From BCD1 sp942492125 (GTDB taxonomy: Bacteria; Bacteroidota; Bacteroidia; Chitinophagales; Saprospiraceae), in contig CALODM010000013.1 of the NCBI GenBank assembly GCA_942492125.1, forward strand, positions 372,001-436,000: a stretch of DNA of 64,000 nt, in the 5' to 3' direction. Each line of letters starts with the position of its first letter. Position 1 is the first letter of the stretch. The position numbers and the translations under genes are program-made. Under the pieces are notes generated by a model that did no database searches, was not told where the DNA came from, and was given only the letters and a program-made list of their open reading frames with translations. This document shows positions 35,943 through 44,366 of the stretch, piece after piece.

Positions 35943-38654
35943 ATGAATATTTTTACAAACCATTTTACATCAAGAGCAGTATTTGAAAAAAAAATATCTC
36001 AAATTAGTAGGGTCCTTTCCCAATACACGATCAGCCCTTTTTGGTTTAGTTTATTTTTTATAACAATTATTGTTGTTTTTCCAGCTGATTTTTATGCTCA
36101 ATGTGATACGCCCACCATTGATTTGCCAGATGCTTCGGACGATGTTGTAAATCCGGTTAATCCCTATTGTACTGACCTTCTCATTGATCCGGACATAACT
36201 GGTGATCCTTTTGGAATTAGTATTGATTTCGATCATACCTGGCAAGGAGACTTAAGTATAAGGGTCATTGCTTGTGGGGAGACTTTAATGGTTATGACAA
36301 GACCCGGGGGCGGATCCTGCTTGGGAGGCAGTCCTTTTGGGAGTAGTGATGATATGATGGGTACCTATACTTTTTCTGATGGCGGTGGCCCCGACCCAGA
36401 TGCAGGGGTTGCTGTAAATGGAGGTGATTATGGTATTTCAAGTGATCCCTGTGGAGCCGGTACCGTCAATTCCTTTGCGGATTTAACTGCTGGCTGCCCT
36501 CCTGGACCCTATACCATCACAATTTGTATTGCTGACCATGCTGGAAGTGATATTGGTACTGCTGCCAATATCACACCCCTGACTCCGGTACCCGCTGTAT
36601 GCGGTTGTACTAATCCGGATGCACCTAATTATGATCCGGCTGCCAATATTGATGATGGTTCTTGTCTTTGCTCCATAAATATTGATGAAATTATACCATC
36701 TCAAACTTGTCCCGGAGGTAGTACCGGTTCTGTATCTATAACAGGATCAACAAGTTTAGATCCCATTACTTATAGTATTAACGGTCCTGGTGGACTTCAA
36801 TCCAACATGACAGGAACATTTACAGATCTTGCCGTTGGAACTTATTCTGTAAGCATAGAGGGGGCAGACCCAACCTGTGTAACTACTTCTTCTTTTGATA
36901 TTACGGAAGCTCCCCCCATAAATGTTTCCATTTCTGGTGGACCCTCATTTTGTTTTGGGGGTAGTGTCGATATATCAGCTCCGGCGGGATATAATAGTTA
37001 TTCCTGGAGTACGTCCGAGACAAGTCAGACGATAAATGTTTCCGCTGCGGGGACCTATACTGTAACAGTCACTGATGCCAATAACTGTAGTGGTACGGGT
37101 TCAATAAATATTTCAGAATCAGCCAACAATCCTGTTACCATAACTCCTTCCGGAGTACTGTGCGATGGAGAGAATATCGATTTGGATGCAGGAGCTGGTT
37201 ATAGCTCCTATTCCTGGAGTACTGCTGAAACCTCACAGATGATAACGGTAGGTGCTTCCGGAACTTATGGGGTTACCGTTGAAGACAACAATGGATGTAT
37301 TTATGAAGGAACAGCAGATGTCAGCCAAAACCCCGCCCTTGAACCTGTCATTACGGGAGATTTGGATTTTTGCTTTGGAACGAATACAGATCTAACCGTC
37401 GAAGGCGGGGTCTTTGCTGCTATTCAATGGTCGGATATGAGTGCTGGTACCAGTATTACGGTCAATAGTCCCGGAACCTACAGTGTTACAGTATCTGATT
37501 CGGATGGTTGCAATTCCGAAACTTCGGTAGAGGTTGTGGAAAATGCCTTGCCAGTGCCCAATATTTCGGGTGTTTTTTCGGTATGTCCTGTTGGAGTAAC
37601 CAGCACGACCCTGGATGCAGGAGGGGGATTTACCGGTTACAGCTGGAGTAGCGGTGGCACAAGTCAGCTGGAGACGGTTACGGGGCCTGGTAGTATTAGT
37701 GTCACGGTAACGGATAATAATGGCTGTGAAGGAGAGCAGACGGTTACGATCGATGAATTTGCTACGACAGACCCTGTCATTACGGGGGACAATACGCTTT
37801 GTCCGGCGCAGGAAACCACCATTGATGCGGGTGATGGCTTTGCCAGTTACAGTTGGTCTACGGGTGACCTGACCCAACAAATAAATATATCAGGTATTGG
37901 CACCTATGAGGTCACTGTTGTTGATAATAATGGTTGTGAAACTCAGGGAAGCTTTACCACAAGTCCAGCAGATGTCCCGGAACCTGAAATTCTTGGAGAT
38001 GCTAATTTTTGTGAAGGGGATTTTACGACGTTGACGGTCAACGGGGTTTACGATAGTTATAGCTGGAATGGTTTTGGCACACCCAATACGGATGGTTCCC
38101 AATACACGGTAGCCGCGCCAGGAGTGGTTATGCTGGATGTAACGAATGAAGAAGGTTGCGTCGGATCGACTTTTATTGAAGTATTACAAATCCCACTGCC
38201 TAACCCCACGATCAACGGTAATTCGACGATATGCCAGGGGGAGACGGGTTTTATAGATGCGGGAGGTGGATATTCGATGTATTTGTGGAATAATGGCTGG
38301 GATGAGCAGGTATTAGGGGTTAATGATTCGGGGACCTACAGTGTTACGGTTACAGACAATTATGGCTGTACGGGGGAGGCCTCGATAGAACAATCGGAGA
38401 GTTTGAATGTAACGATAAGCGGAGCGCTGGAGATCTGTGCAGATAATGGCAGTACGGTACTGGATGCGGGAGCGGGCTTTAATAGTTACAGCTGGTCAGA
38501 TGGGTCGGAGGGCCAGCAGATAACAGTGAGTGAAGGGGGGTTTCTATGCCGTAACGGTAACGAATACGACCGGTTGTACGGGAGAGGTATCCGTAGAGGT
38601 GACAGAACTGGCACCAGTGGTTGCGGAGATTACCGGAGACCTTCAGGTATGTGA
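35943..38654 (+). CDS. Giant T9SS adhesin-like protein, copy 1: N-terminal segment
   Basis: First readable part of a gene that really spans 35943-43755 (about 2600 residues when repaired). It has a long N-terminal extension with a hydrophobic signal at about residues 33-52 (ending DFYAQ). Next comes a P-domain-like beta-sandwich (~60-200; note HTWQGDLSIRV) and a Cys-rich NPDAPNYDPAANIDDGSC element, common in secreted Bacteroidota proteins. A SprB-like module (~245-320) precedes Ig-like modules of ~70-75 residues with the pattern FC-G ... SYxWSxG ... GTYxVTVTDxNGC. The correct frame is lost at a six-G run (38535-38540), where copy 2 has five; the last ~38 residues of this frame are nonsense. 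Confidence 0.85.
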   Translation: MNIFTNHFTSRAVFEKKISQISRVLSQYTISPFWFSLFFITIIVVFPADFYAQCDTPTIDLPDASDDVVNPVNPYCTDLLIDPDITGDPFGISIDFDHTWQGDLSIRVIACGETLMVMTRPGGGSCLGGSPFGSSDDMMGTYTFSDGGGPDPDAGVAVNGGDYGISSDPCGAGTVNSFADLTAGCPPGPYTITICIADHAGSDIGTAANITPLTPVPAVCGCTNPDAPNYDPAANIDDGSCLCSINIDEIIPSQTCPGGSTGSVSITGSTSLDPITYSINGPGGLQSNMTGTFTDLAVGTYSVSIEGADPTCVTTSSFDITEAPPINVSISGGPSFCFGGSVDISAPAGYNSYSWSTSETSQTINVSAAGTYTVTVTDANNCSGTGSINISESANNPVTITPSGVLCDGENIDLDAGAGYSSYSWSTAETSQMITVGASGTYGVTVEDNNGCIYEGTADVSQNPALEPVITGDLDFCFGTNTDLTVEGGVFAAIQWSDMSAGTSITVNSPGTYSVTVSDSDGCNSETSVEVVENALPVPNISGVFSVCPVGVTSTTLDAGGGFTGYSWSSGGTSQLETVTGPGSISVTVTDNNGCEGEQTVTIDEFATTDPVITGDNTLCPAQETTIDAGDGFASYSWSTGDLTQQINISGIGTYEVTVVDNNGCETQGSFTTSPADVPEPEILGDANFCEGDFTTLTVNGVYDSYSWNGFGTPNTDGSQYTVAAPGVVMLDVTNEEGCVGSTFIEVLQIPLPNPTINGNSTICQGETGFIDAGGGYSMYLWNNGWDEQVLGVNDSGTYSVTVTDNYGCTGEASIEQSESLNVTISGALEICADNGSTVLDAGAGFNSYSWSDGSEGQQITVSEGGFLCRNGNEYDRLYGRGIRRGDRTGTSGCGDYRRPSGM

Positions 38655-38675
38655 AGGGGGAGTACGTTACTGGGC

Positions 38676-41600
38676 TTGTCGGAGATGTACCAGAATTATT
38701 TTTGGTCAGACGGCAGCACGGGATCGACCTATGAAGCTACAGCGGGAGAGGTTGTGGAGGTTGAAGTAGTGGATTTTAATGGTTGTGTAGGGACGACTCA
38801 GGTCACGATAACGAATTATGCAGCGGAGAGCTTGTTGATCAGCGGTCCTGATGAAATATGTGAAGGGGGTACGATAGAACTTACCGCGACGGGAGGATTT
38901 TCGAGTTATCTGTTGTCTACGGGAGATGTTACACAGAATATCATAGTAGACGAGGTGGGTTATTATGCGGTACTGGGCATCACGTCAAATGGATGTGAGG
39001 TATATTCCCCTGAGCTTGAGGTGACCCTTCAACCCACAGAGATCACGATCACCGGAGACACAACATTTTGCGAAGGCAGTTCGGTGGTATTAAGTGTAAC
39101 AGCTGGCTTTGACACATATGAATGGTCAGACGGGAGTATGGGTAATGATCAGAGTTTTGATCAGGGAGGATTGTTGACGGTAACAGCGACGAGTTCCACG
39201 GGCTGTACGGCTCAGAGCAGTGTGACGCTGGTGAGTTACGCCCTTCCGGAGGTTTCGATAGTCGGGAGTACCAGTTTTTGTCCAGGCGGAGCTGCGGAGT
39301 TGTCCTCCGACGGTGTTTTTGAAGATTATGTTTGGACAGATATGAGCACATCTGCGAACCTAACGGTAACGGTTGCGGGCAACTATGGATTGACGGTAAC
39401 GGATGTTAATGGCTGTGAGGGGAGTGATGAGGTGACAGTGGAGGAGCAGACGGAACTAAATCCTGTTATTTCGGGAGATTTATCGTACTGTGAAGGGGGC
39501 AATACGACATTGGGCGTAGGCTCGGGTTATATGAGTTACAGTTGGAGTAACGGTTCAGACGGACCAACGGCGCAGATCGACAGTCCGGGCCCGGTGACGG
39601 TCTTTGTAACGGATGCTTTTGGCTGTAGCGGCGAGACCAGTGTTGAAGTATTGGAGAATGCCAACCCAACAATAACAATAACAGGAGAGACTTATTTTTG
39701 TAGCGGAGATACAGCGACTGTTTCAGTAGAAGACCTATATGCGACTTACCAGTGGAGTACGGGAAGTACGGGTTCGACAACATCCGTAAGTACAGCCGGC
39801 ATGATCAGTTTGCTGGTTACGGACAGCAACGGCTGTGAGGGTGGAGATGATTTTGAAGTAACAGAAGCACCCCTTCCGGCTCCTGGAATCACAGGAGATT
39901 TTAGTTATTGTCCAGGGCAGAGCACGACGATATCAGGAGAATCGGGTTTTGTTTCCTACAGCTGGACAGGAGGAGCGACAACAGAGAGCCTGGCAGTGGA
40001 CACTGTGGGGGTTTATGAACTTGTTGTGGTCGATGCGAATGGCTGCATGGGGAGCAATTCAGTGAACGTAATAGAGTCGGTGACCCAGGCCCCGCAGATC
40101 ACGGGAGTGACGGATTTTTGTCCAGGAGAGAGTACGACGCTAACGGTGAGCAACAGTTTTGTGAGCTACAGCTGGTCTACCGGAGCAGAGACAGCGCAGA
40201 TACAGACGGATGAAGGGAATACCTACAGTGTGGTGGCTACAGATGGCAACGGTTGTGAGACCACAGCGAGTGTAACGACTACGATCTTTTCGGTAACGGA
40301 TCCACAGATCACGGGTCCTTCCGCATTTTGTGCAGGAGATATGGTTACGCTGGATGCGGGTTCGGGCTATGCGGGTTATGCCTGGTCCACCACAGCAGCT
40401 ACGCAGCAGATCATTGTGAGCAGCGGAGCTGACTATGAAGTGACAGTGACAGATGGCAACGGTTGTGAGACGACGGGGAGTTATGAGGTAACAGAGAATG
40501 CATTACCGGAAGTAAACATCGGAGGTTCGACAAGTTACTGCATTGGCGGTTTTACGACCTTGAATGCAGGAGGAACCTATGCGGGCTACATGTGGTCAGA
40601 GGGGAGCACGAGCCAGTCCATAGATGTGAGCAGTGCCGGGACCTTCAGCCTGACGGTAACGGATGCGAATGGCTGTGAGGGGATAGGCAGCGTAGCTGTC
40701 ACGGAAGATACAGAACTCACTCCGGTGATATCAGGTCCGCTGAGTTATTGTGCTACCCAGACCACGACGCTGGATGCGGGAAGCGGTTTTACGACCTATC
40801 AGTGGAATGATAACAGCAGTGGCTCGACCCTGGAGGTGAGCAGCCCTGGTACCTACAGCGTTACGGTAACAGATAACGGGGGCTGTATAGGAGAGACCTC
40901 TGTTGCGGTAACAGAAAATGCACTGCCCCAACCGCAGATCAGCGGGACATTGGAATACTGCGCTACGCAAACGACGACCCTGGATGCAGGCGCCGGCTTT
41001 GCCAGTTATGAATGGTCCACCGGGGATACGGACCAAACCCTGGAGGTGAGCAGTCCGGGTATGTACACGGTGGCGGTGACGAACAGCTTTGGGTGTGTGG
41101 ATTCAACGATGGTAGCCATCACGGAAAACCCATTGCCCCAACCGCAGATCAGCGGGACATTGGAATACTGTGCTACACAAACGACCACCCTGGATGCAGG
41201 TGCCGGCTTTGCCAGTTACGAGTGGTCCACCGGGGATACGGACCAAACCCTGGAGGTGAGCAGTCCGGGTATGTACACGGTGGCGGTGACGAACAGCTTT
41301 GGTGTGTGTGGATTCAACGATGGTAGCCATCACGGAAAACCCACTGCCCCAACCGCAGATCAGCGGGACATTGGAATACTGCGCTACACAAACGACGACC
41401 CTGGATGCAGGCACCGGCTTTGCCAGTTACGAGTGGTCCACCGGGGATACGGACCAAACCCTGGAGGTGAGCAGTCCTGGGATGTATGCGGTGGCGGTAA
41501 CGAACAGCTTTGGGTGTGTGGATTCAACGATGGTAGCCATCACGGAAAACCCATTGCCACAACCGCAGATCAGCGGATCGTTGGCGTACTGCATGGGAGA

Positions 41601-41762
41601 GAACACCATTTTGGATGTAGGAGGAGGTTATGCACAATACAACTGGTCCACAGGAGAGGTAACGCAGGCCCTGCTGGTAGAAAGTCCGGGGACTTATATG
41701 GTAGCGGTTACGAACAGTTTTGGCTGTATAGATTCCACGGGGGTAGCTGTAGTGGAAAATGA
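38676..41762 (+). CDS. Giant T9SS adhesin-like protein, copy 1: middle segment
   Basis: Continuation of copy 1 in the original frame. The +1 frame used between 38541 and 38655 (FYAVTVTNTTGC to VCEGG) is closed again by a five-G run at 38656-38660, where copy 2 has six. This segment carries about 13 Ig-like modules with paired cysteines, each nearly identical to its counterpart in copy 2. The correct reading ends near 41300, where GGTGTGTGTGG replaces GGGTGTGTGG (+1 nt). The ~150 residues after that in this frame are frame-shifted and should not be trusted. The upstream ATG is not a true start; the segment makes sense only as part of the whole gene. Confidence 0.8.
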   Translation: MSEMYQNYFWSDGSTGSTYEATAGEVVEVEVVDFNGCVGTTQVTITNYAAESLLISGPDEICEGGTIELTATGGFSSYLLSTGDVTQNIIVDEVGYYAVLGITSNGCEVYSPELEVTLQPTEITITGDTTFCEGSSVVLSVTAGFDTYEWSDGSMGNDQSFDQGGLLTVTATSSTGCTAQSSVTLVSYALPEVSIVGSTSFCPGGAAELSSDGVFEDYVWTDMSTSANLTVTVAGNYGLTVTDVNGCEGSDEVTVEEQTELNPVISGDLSYCEGGNTTLGVGSGYMSYSWSNGSDGPTAQIDSPGPVTVFVTDAFGCSGETSVEVLENANPTITITGETYFCSGDTATVSVEDLYATYQWSTGSTGSTTSVSTAGMISLLVTDSNGCEGGDDFEVTEAPLPAPGITGDFSYCPGQSTTISGESGFVSYSWTGGATTESLAVDTVGVYELVVVDANGCMGSNSVNVIESVTQAPQITGVTDFCPGESTTLTVSNSFVSYSWSTGAETAQIQTDEGNTYSVVATDGNGCETTASVTTTIFSVTDPQITGPSAFCAGDMVTLDAGSGYAGYAWSTTAATQQIIVSSGADYEVTVTDGNGCETTGSYEVTENALPEVNIGGSTSYCIGGFTTLNAGGTYAGYMWSEGSTSQSIDVSSAGTFSLTVTDANGCEGIGSVAVTEDTELTPVISGPLSYCATQTTTLDAGSGFTTYQWNDNSSGSTLEVSSPGTYSVTVTDNGGCIGETSVAVTENALPQPQISGTLEYCATQTTTLDAGAGFASYEWSTGDTDQTLEVSSPGMYTVAVTNSFGCVDSTMVAITENPLPQPQISGTLEYCATQTTTLDAGAGFASYEWSTGDTDQTLEVSSPGMYTVAVTNSFGVCGFNDGSHHGKPTAPTADQRDIGILRYTNDDPGCRHRLCQLRVVHRGYGPNPGGEQSWDVCGGGNEQLWVCGFNDGSHHGKPIATTADQRIVGVLHGREHHFGCRRRLCTIQLVHRRGNAGPAGRKSGDLYGSGYEQFWLYRFHGGSCSGK
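40923..41553 (+). repeat. Three tandem 210-nt units in copy 1
   Basis: Units begin at 40923, 41133 and 41344 with CTGCCCCAACCGCAG (or a one-base variant) and encode 70-residue Ig-like modules (PQPQISGTLEYC...). They are nearly identical. The middle unit carries the extra nucleotide at 41301-41311. Confidence 0.92.
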
Positions 41763-43755
41763 GCTACCTACCCTGAGCATATCCGGCACATCGTATTACT
41801 GTGCAGGCAGCAGCACCCAACTGGAGGTGACGGGCACATTCACACAAATAGAATGGACCAACAGTAGTGTAAGTACAACAGTAGATGTAACGACTCCCGG
41901 AATCATAGGAGCGACAGCGACGAATGAGTTTGGTTGTGAGGCATATGAAGAAATACTGATCGAAGAAGTCGCCTTGCCCATAGCATCAGCAGGAGATGAT
42001 CTTGATCTGGACTGTGATGTGCTGAGTACGCTGATAGGCAGTGATCAGACGAGTATAGGTATGGAATACGTATACCAGTGGACGGGACCGGGGATAGACA
42101 ATACGAATGAAAACCTGTTTCAGCCAGAGGTGGATCTGGAAGGTCAGTACAGCCTGGTGGTTACGGATACGGTGCACAACTGTATATCGGAGGTCTCGAT
42201 GATCCAGGTGGTTGATCTGGCCTATGTGCCGGTAGTGAGCCTGGAGGTTACGGATGACCTGGATTGTGTGACACAGAGCGTAACGCTGGATGGGAGTGGT
42301 TCGCATACAGGTCCGGAGGTAATATACAGCTGGCGGGATGGCGCAGGCCAGGTCATAGCGGAGGGTCCGGAGCAGATGATCGTAGTATCCCAGGCAGATG
42401 TGTACTCAATGGAGGTGATGGATATGGCGACAGGTTGTCATAATATGGACAGTGTATCGGTAATGGAGAATATAGATATCCCGCTGGCCGTTGCCGGGGA
42501 TGGAGGCCACCTGGATTGTAATGTATTGAGTTATACGCTGGATGGAACGGCCTCTGAGACAGGAGGTAATATCAGTTACAGCTGGGAGGCTGTCACGGGT
42601 TTTATCAGCAGTGGTTCAAATACAGCAACACCGGAAGTGACCCAGCCCGGAGTTTATATGTTGACGGTATTGAATGAAGAAAATGGATGTGAAGGTACGG
42701 ATGAAGTAGAGGTAACGCAGGATATCACGGCCCCGGTAGCGAATGCGGGAGAGAACCAGGAGATAGATTGTAACAGTGAAACGGTGACGATCAACGCCAG
42801 TGGAACGAGTACGGGCAGCAATATAGTATTGACATGGAGTTATGGGGGCTCCATCCTGACGCAGGATGGACTGATCTTTGATGTTTCCGAACCGGGCCTG
42901 TATACGTTGCTTGTAGAGAACCAGGAGAATGGTTGCAGTTCAGAGAGTGATGTATTGGTAACGCTTGATGCCAATGCACCGACAGGGATATTGGCAGAGT
43001 TGGACAGTCCGACGTGTTTTGGCGATGCGGACGGAAGTCTGGTGATATCGGGCATAGAAGGCGGGACGCCACCGTATCTGTATAGTGTAAACGGAGGAGC
43101 ATTTACAGGCTCACCGGGTTACCAGGGCTTGCAGGGGGGCGTATACACCATAGTGGTTCAGGATGTGGAAGGCTGTGAGTATGAAGAGGAGCTGATATTG
43201 CCGGATGGGAATGATCTTCAGCTGGACCTGGGAGCGGATCAGTACATCAACCTGGGGGAAGAAGCGGATGTTGATGCGATAGTGAATGTTGATCCATCAG
43301 AGTTACTGAGCATCGCATGGCAGGTACCGGACAGTCTGGATTGTGGGGATTGTTTGTCTTTCACAGTACAGCCAATGACGACCTCGGAATACACGGTGAC
43401 GATTATGGATGAGAACGGCTGTATAAAGACAGAGGATGTAACCATTGTTGTCAACAGACCATATGAAGTATTTATACCGAATGTATTTTCTCCAAACGGG
43501 GATGGCAATAATGATATCCTGACAATCTTTGCAGGTAAGGATGTTGAGATTATTCATTCCTTCCTGATCTTCAATCGCTGGGGAGAAAATGTATTTGAAG
43601 TTTATGACTTTCTGCCAAACGATCCGGGTTTTGGATGGAATGGTTATGATCGCGGTAAATTGTATAATGCCCAGGTATTTACCTATTTTGCAGAAGTGGA
43701 ATTTATTGATGGTGAGGTGGTTTTATTTAAAGGGGATGTGACTTTAGTTAAATAG
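41299..43755 (+). CDS. Giant T9SS adhesin-like protein, copy 1: C-terminal segment with CHU_C domain
   Basis: Last part of copy 1 (818 codons). It holds the third 210-nt repeat unit, two further Ig-like modules, four PKD-like modules (each with a YxWxG-type core such as YVYQWTGPG, VIYSWRDG and ISYSWEAV) and a SprB-like module (PTCFGDADGSLVISGIEGG). It ends in the gliding-motility-associated CHU_C sorting domain, with PNVFSPNGDGNND and FNRWGENVFE. CHU_C tails mark proteins exported by the type IX system and attached to the surface. In copy 1 this tail is cut off from the N-terminal signal by the upstream frame changes, so the protein is exported intact only if those are artefacts or are bypassed. 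Confidence 0.85.
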   Translation: MVCVDSTMVAITENPLPQPQISGTLEYCATQTTTLDAGTGFASYEWSTGDTDQTLEVSSPGMYAVAVTNSFGCVDSTMVAITENPLPQPQISGSLAYCMGENTILDVGGGYAQYNWSTGEVTQALLVESPGTYMVAVTNSFGCIDSTGVAVVENELPTLSISGTSYYCAGSSTQLEVTGTFTQIEWTNSSVSTTVDVTTPGIIGATATNEFGCEAYEEILIEEVALPIASAGDDLDLDCDVLSTLIGSDQTSIGMEYVYQWTGPGIDNTNENLFQPEVDLEGQYSLVVTDTVHNCISEVSMIQVVDLAYVPVVSLEVTDDLDCVTQSVTLDGSGSHTGPEVIYSWRDGAGQVIAEGPEQMIVVSQADVYSMEVMDMATGCHNMDSVSVMENIDIPLAVAGDGGHLDCNVLSYTLDGTASETGGNISYSWEAVTGFISSGSNTATPEVTQPGVYMLTVLNEENGCEGTDEVEVTQDITAPVANAGENQEIDCNSETVTINASGTSTGSNIVLTWSYGGSILTQDGLIFDVSEPGLYTLLVENQENGCSSESDVLVTLDANAPTGILAELDSPTCFGDADGSLVISGIEGGTPPYLYSVNGGAFTGSPGYQGLQGGVYTIVVQDVEGCEYEEELILPDGNDLQLDLGADQYINLGEEADVDAIVNVDPSELLSIAWQVPDSLDCGDCLSFTVQPMTTSEYTVTIMDENGCIKTEDVTIVVNRPYEVFIPNVFSPNGDGNNDILTIFAGKDVEIIHSFLIFNRWGENVFEVYDFLPNDPGFGWNGYDRGKLYNAQVFTYFAEVEFIDGEVVLFKGDVTLVK

Positions 43756-43860
43756 ACATTTAAACATGAGTCATACGGACACTTCGTTTAAAGGATGGGG
43801 TCCTGGATTTTAAAGCCAAATATGATTAACTCATGATCAATGCTTTAAAAAGAATGTATT

Positions 43861-43897
43861 GTTGTGGGGCGCGGGTTATTAACCCCCGCCCCACAAC
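43861..43897. terminator. Strong hairpin after giant gene copy 1, no U tract
   Basis: A 17-bp stem (GTTGTGGGGCGCGGGTT / AACCCCCGCCCCACAAC, one mismatch) with a 3-nt loop, 106 nt after the stop. It is probably a transcript end or stabilising structure. Confidence 0.6.
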
Positions 43898-44326
43898 TCG
43901 TAACAGATTGGATTTCAAGGACTAACATTCAATTTGTTGTCCCAAAGACTCGAAAGAGAAAATTGGGGATGATATATTTGTAAAAAAAGTGTAAAAGAAT
44001 TTTCCATAATAAACTGGAAAAAAAATTAATTTTGGACTTTAGAAATTTTTAAAAAAAACGGATTCCCCGAAGAATTAAAGGATACTAAAACCTTTTGCGC
44101 TCAAAAGCAGGAATGAAATTCACTTCAATTCCTAACCAATAGCCCTTTACCAAAATATCAATTTTATTTGGAGTTTAATGGATTTAAATTCTTCTTTGAT
44201 TGTCCTTCAATCAATAAAACTGTTTTGCTGAAAAGGAAATTAGCTATTCTCTGTTTGTGAAATTTTTAATACCATTGCCCTTGAAGGCTTTTAATTAAGC
44301 CAGGTTTTGACAGATAGATTTAATAA

Positions 44327-44354
44327 TTGCCAATACTCAATTTGTTATTGGCAA
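44327..44354. promoter_or_regulatory. Inverted repeat just upstream of giant gene copy 2
   Basis: TTGCCAATA, a 10-nt spacer, then TATTGGCAA: a perfect 9-bp inverted repeat ending 12 nt before the ATG at 44367. It could be an operator or an mRNA hairpin covering the translation start. Copy 1 lacks it. Confidence 0.4.
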
Positions 44355-44366
44355 AACAATTCATTT

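Larger units (their letters stand above)
37966..43755 (+). repeat. Long near-identical duplication, unit 1
   Basis: About 5.8 kb that matches 47037-52831 almost base for base. Differences are scattered substitutions, a 6-nt in-frame difference (EV residues missing after TGEASIE), the G-run/GT indels, and a diverged patch at ~43505-43560 in the CHU_C domain. Shorter identical patches also occur upstream (for example ~36971-37070 with 46036-46135), separated by clearly diverged stretches, which is a mosaic pattern. Confidence 0.9.
43756..44366. other. Intergenic region between the two giant genes
   Basis: 611 nt, AT-rich, no gene. It contains a strong GC-rich hairpin at 43861-43897, an exact -7-type box TATATTTG at 43973-43980 (a possible promoter far upstream of copy 2), and the inverted repeat at 44327-44354 just before the start. 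No transposase remnant or target-site duplication was seen that would explain the gene duplication. Confidence 0.5.

Noticed and set aside
40923..41553. CRISPR-like regular repeats
   Set aside because: The 210-nt units are contiguous coding repeats with no spacers and encode Ig-like modules.
43756..44366. Mobile element as the cause of the gene duplication
   Set aside because: No transposase fragment, terminal inverted repeats or target duplication between the two giant genes. The 44327-44354 inverted repeat is too short and not paired with a distant copy.
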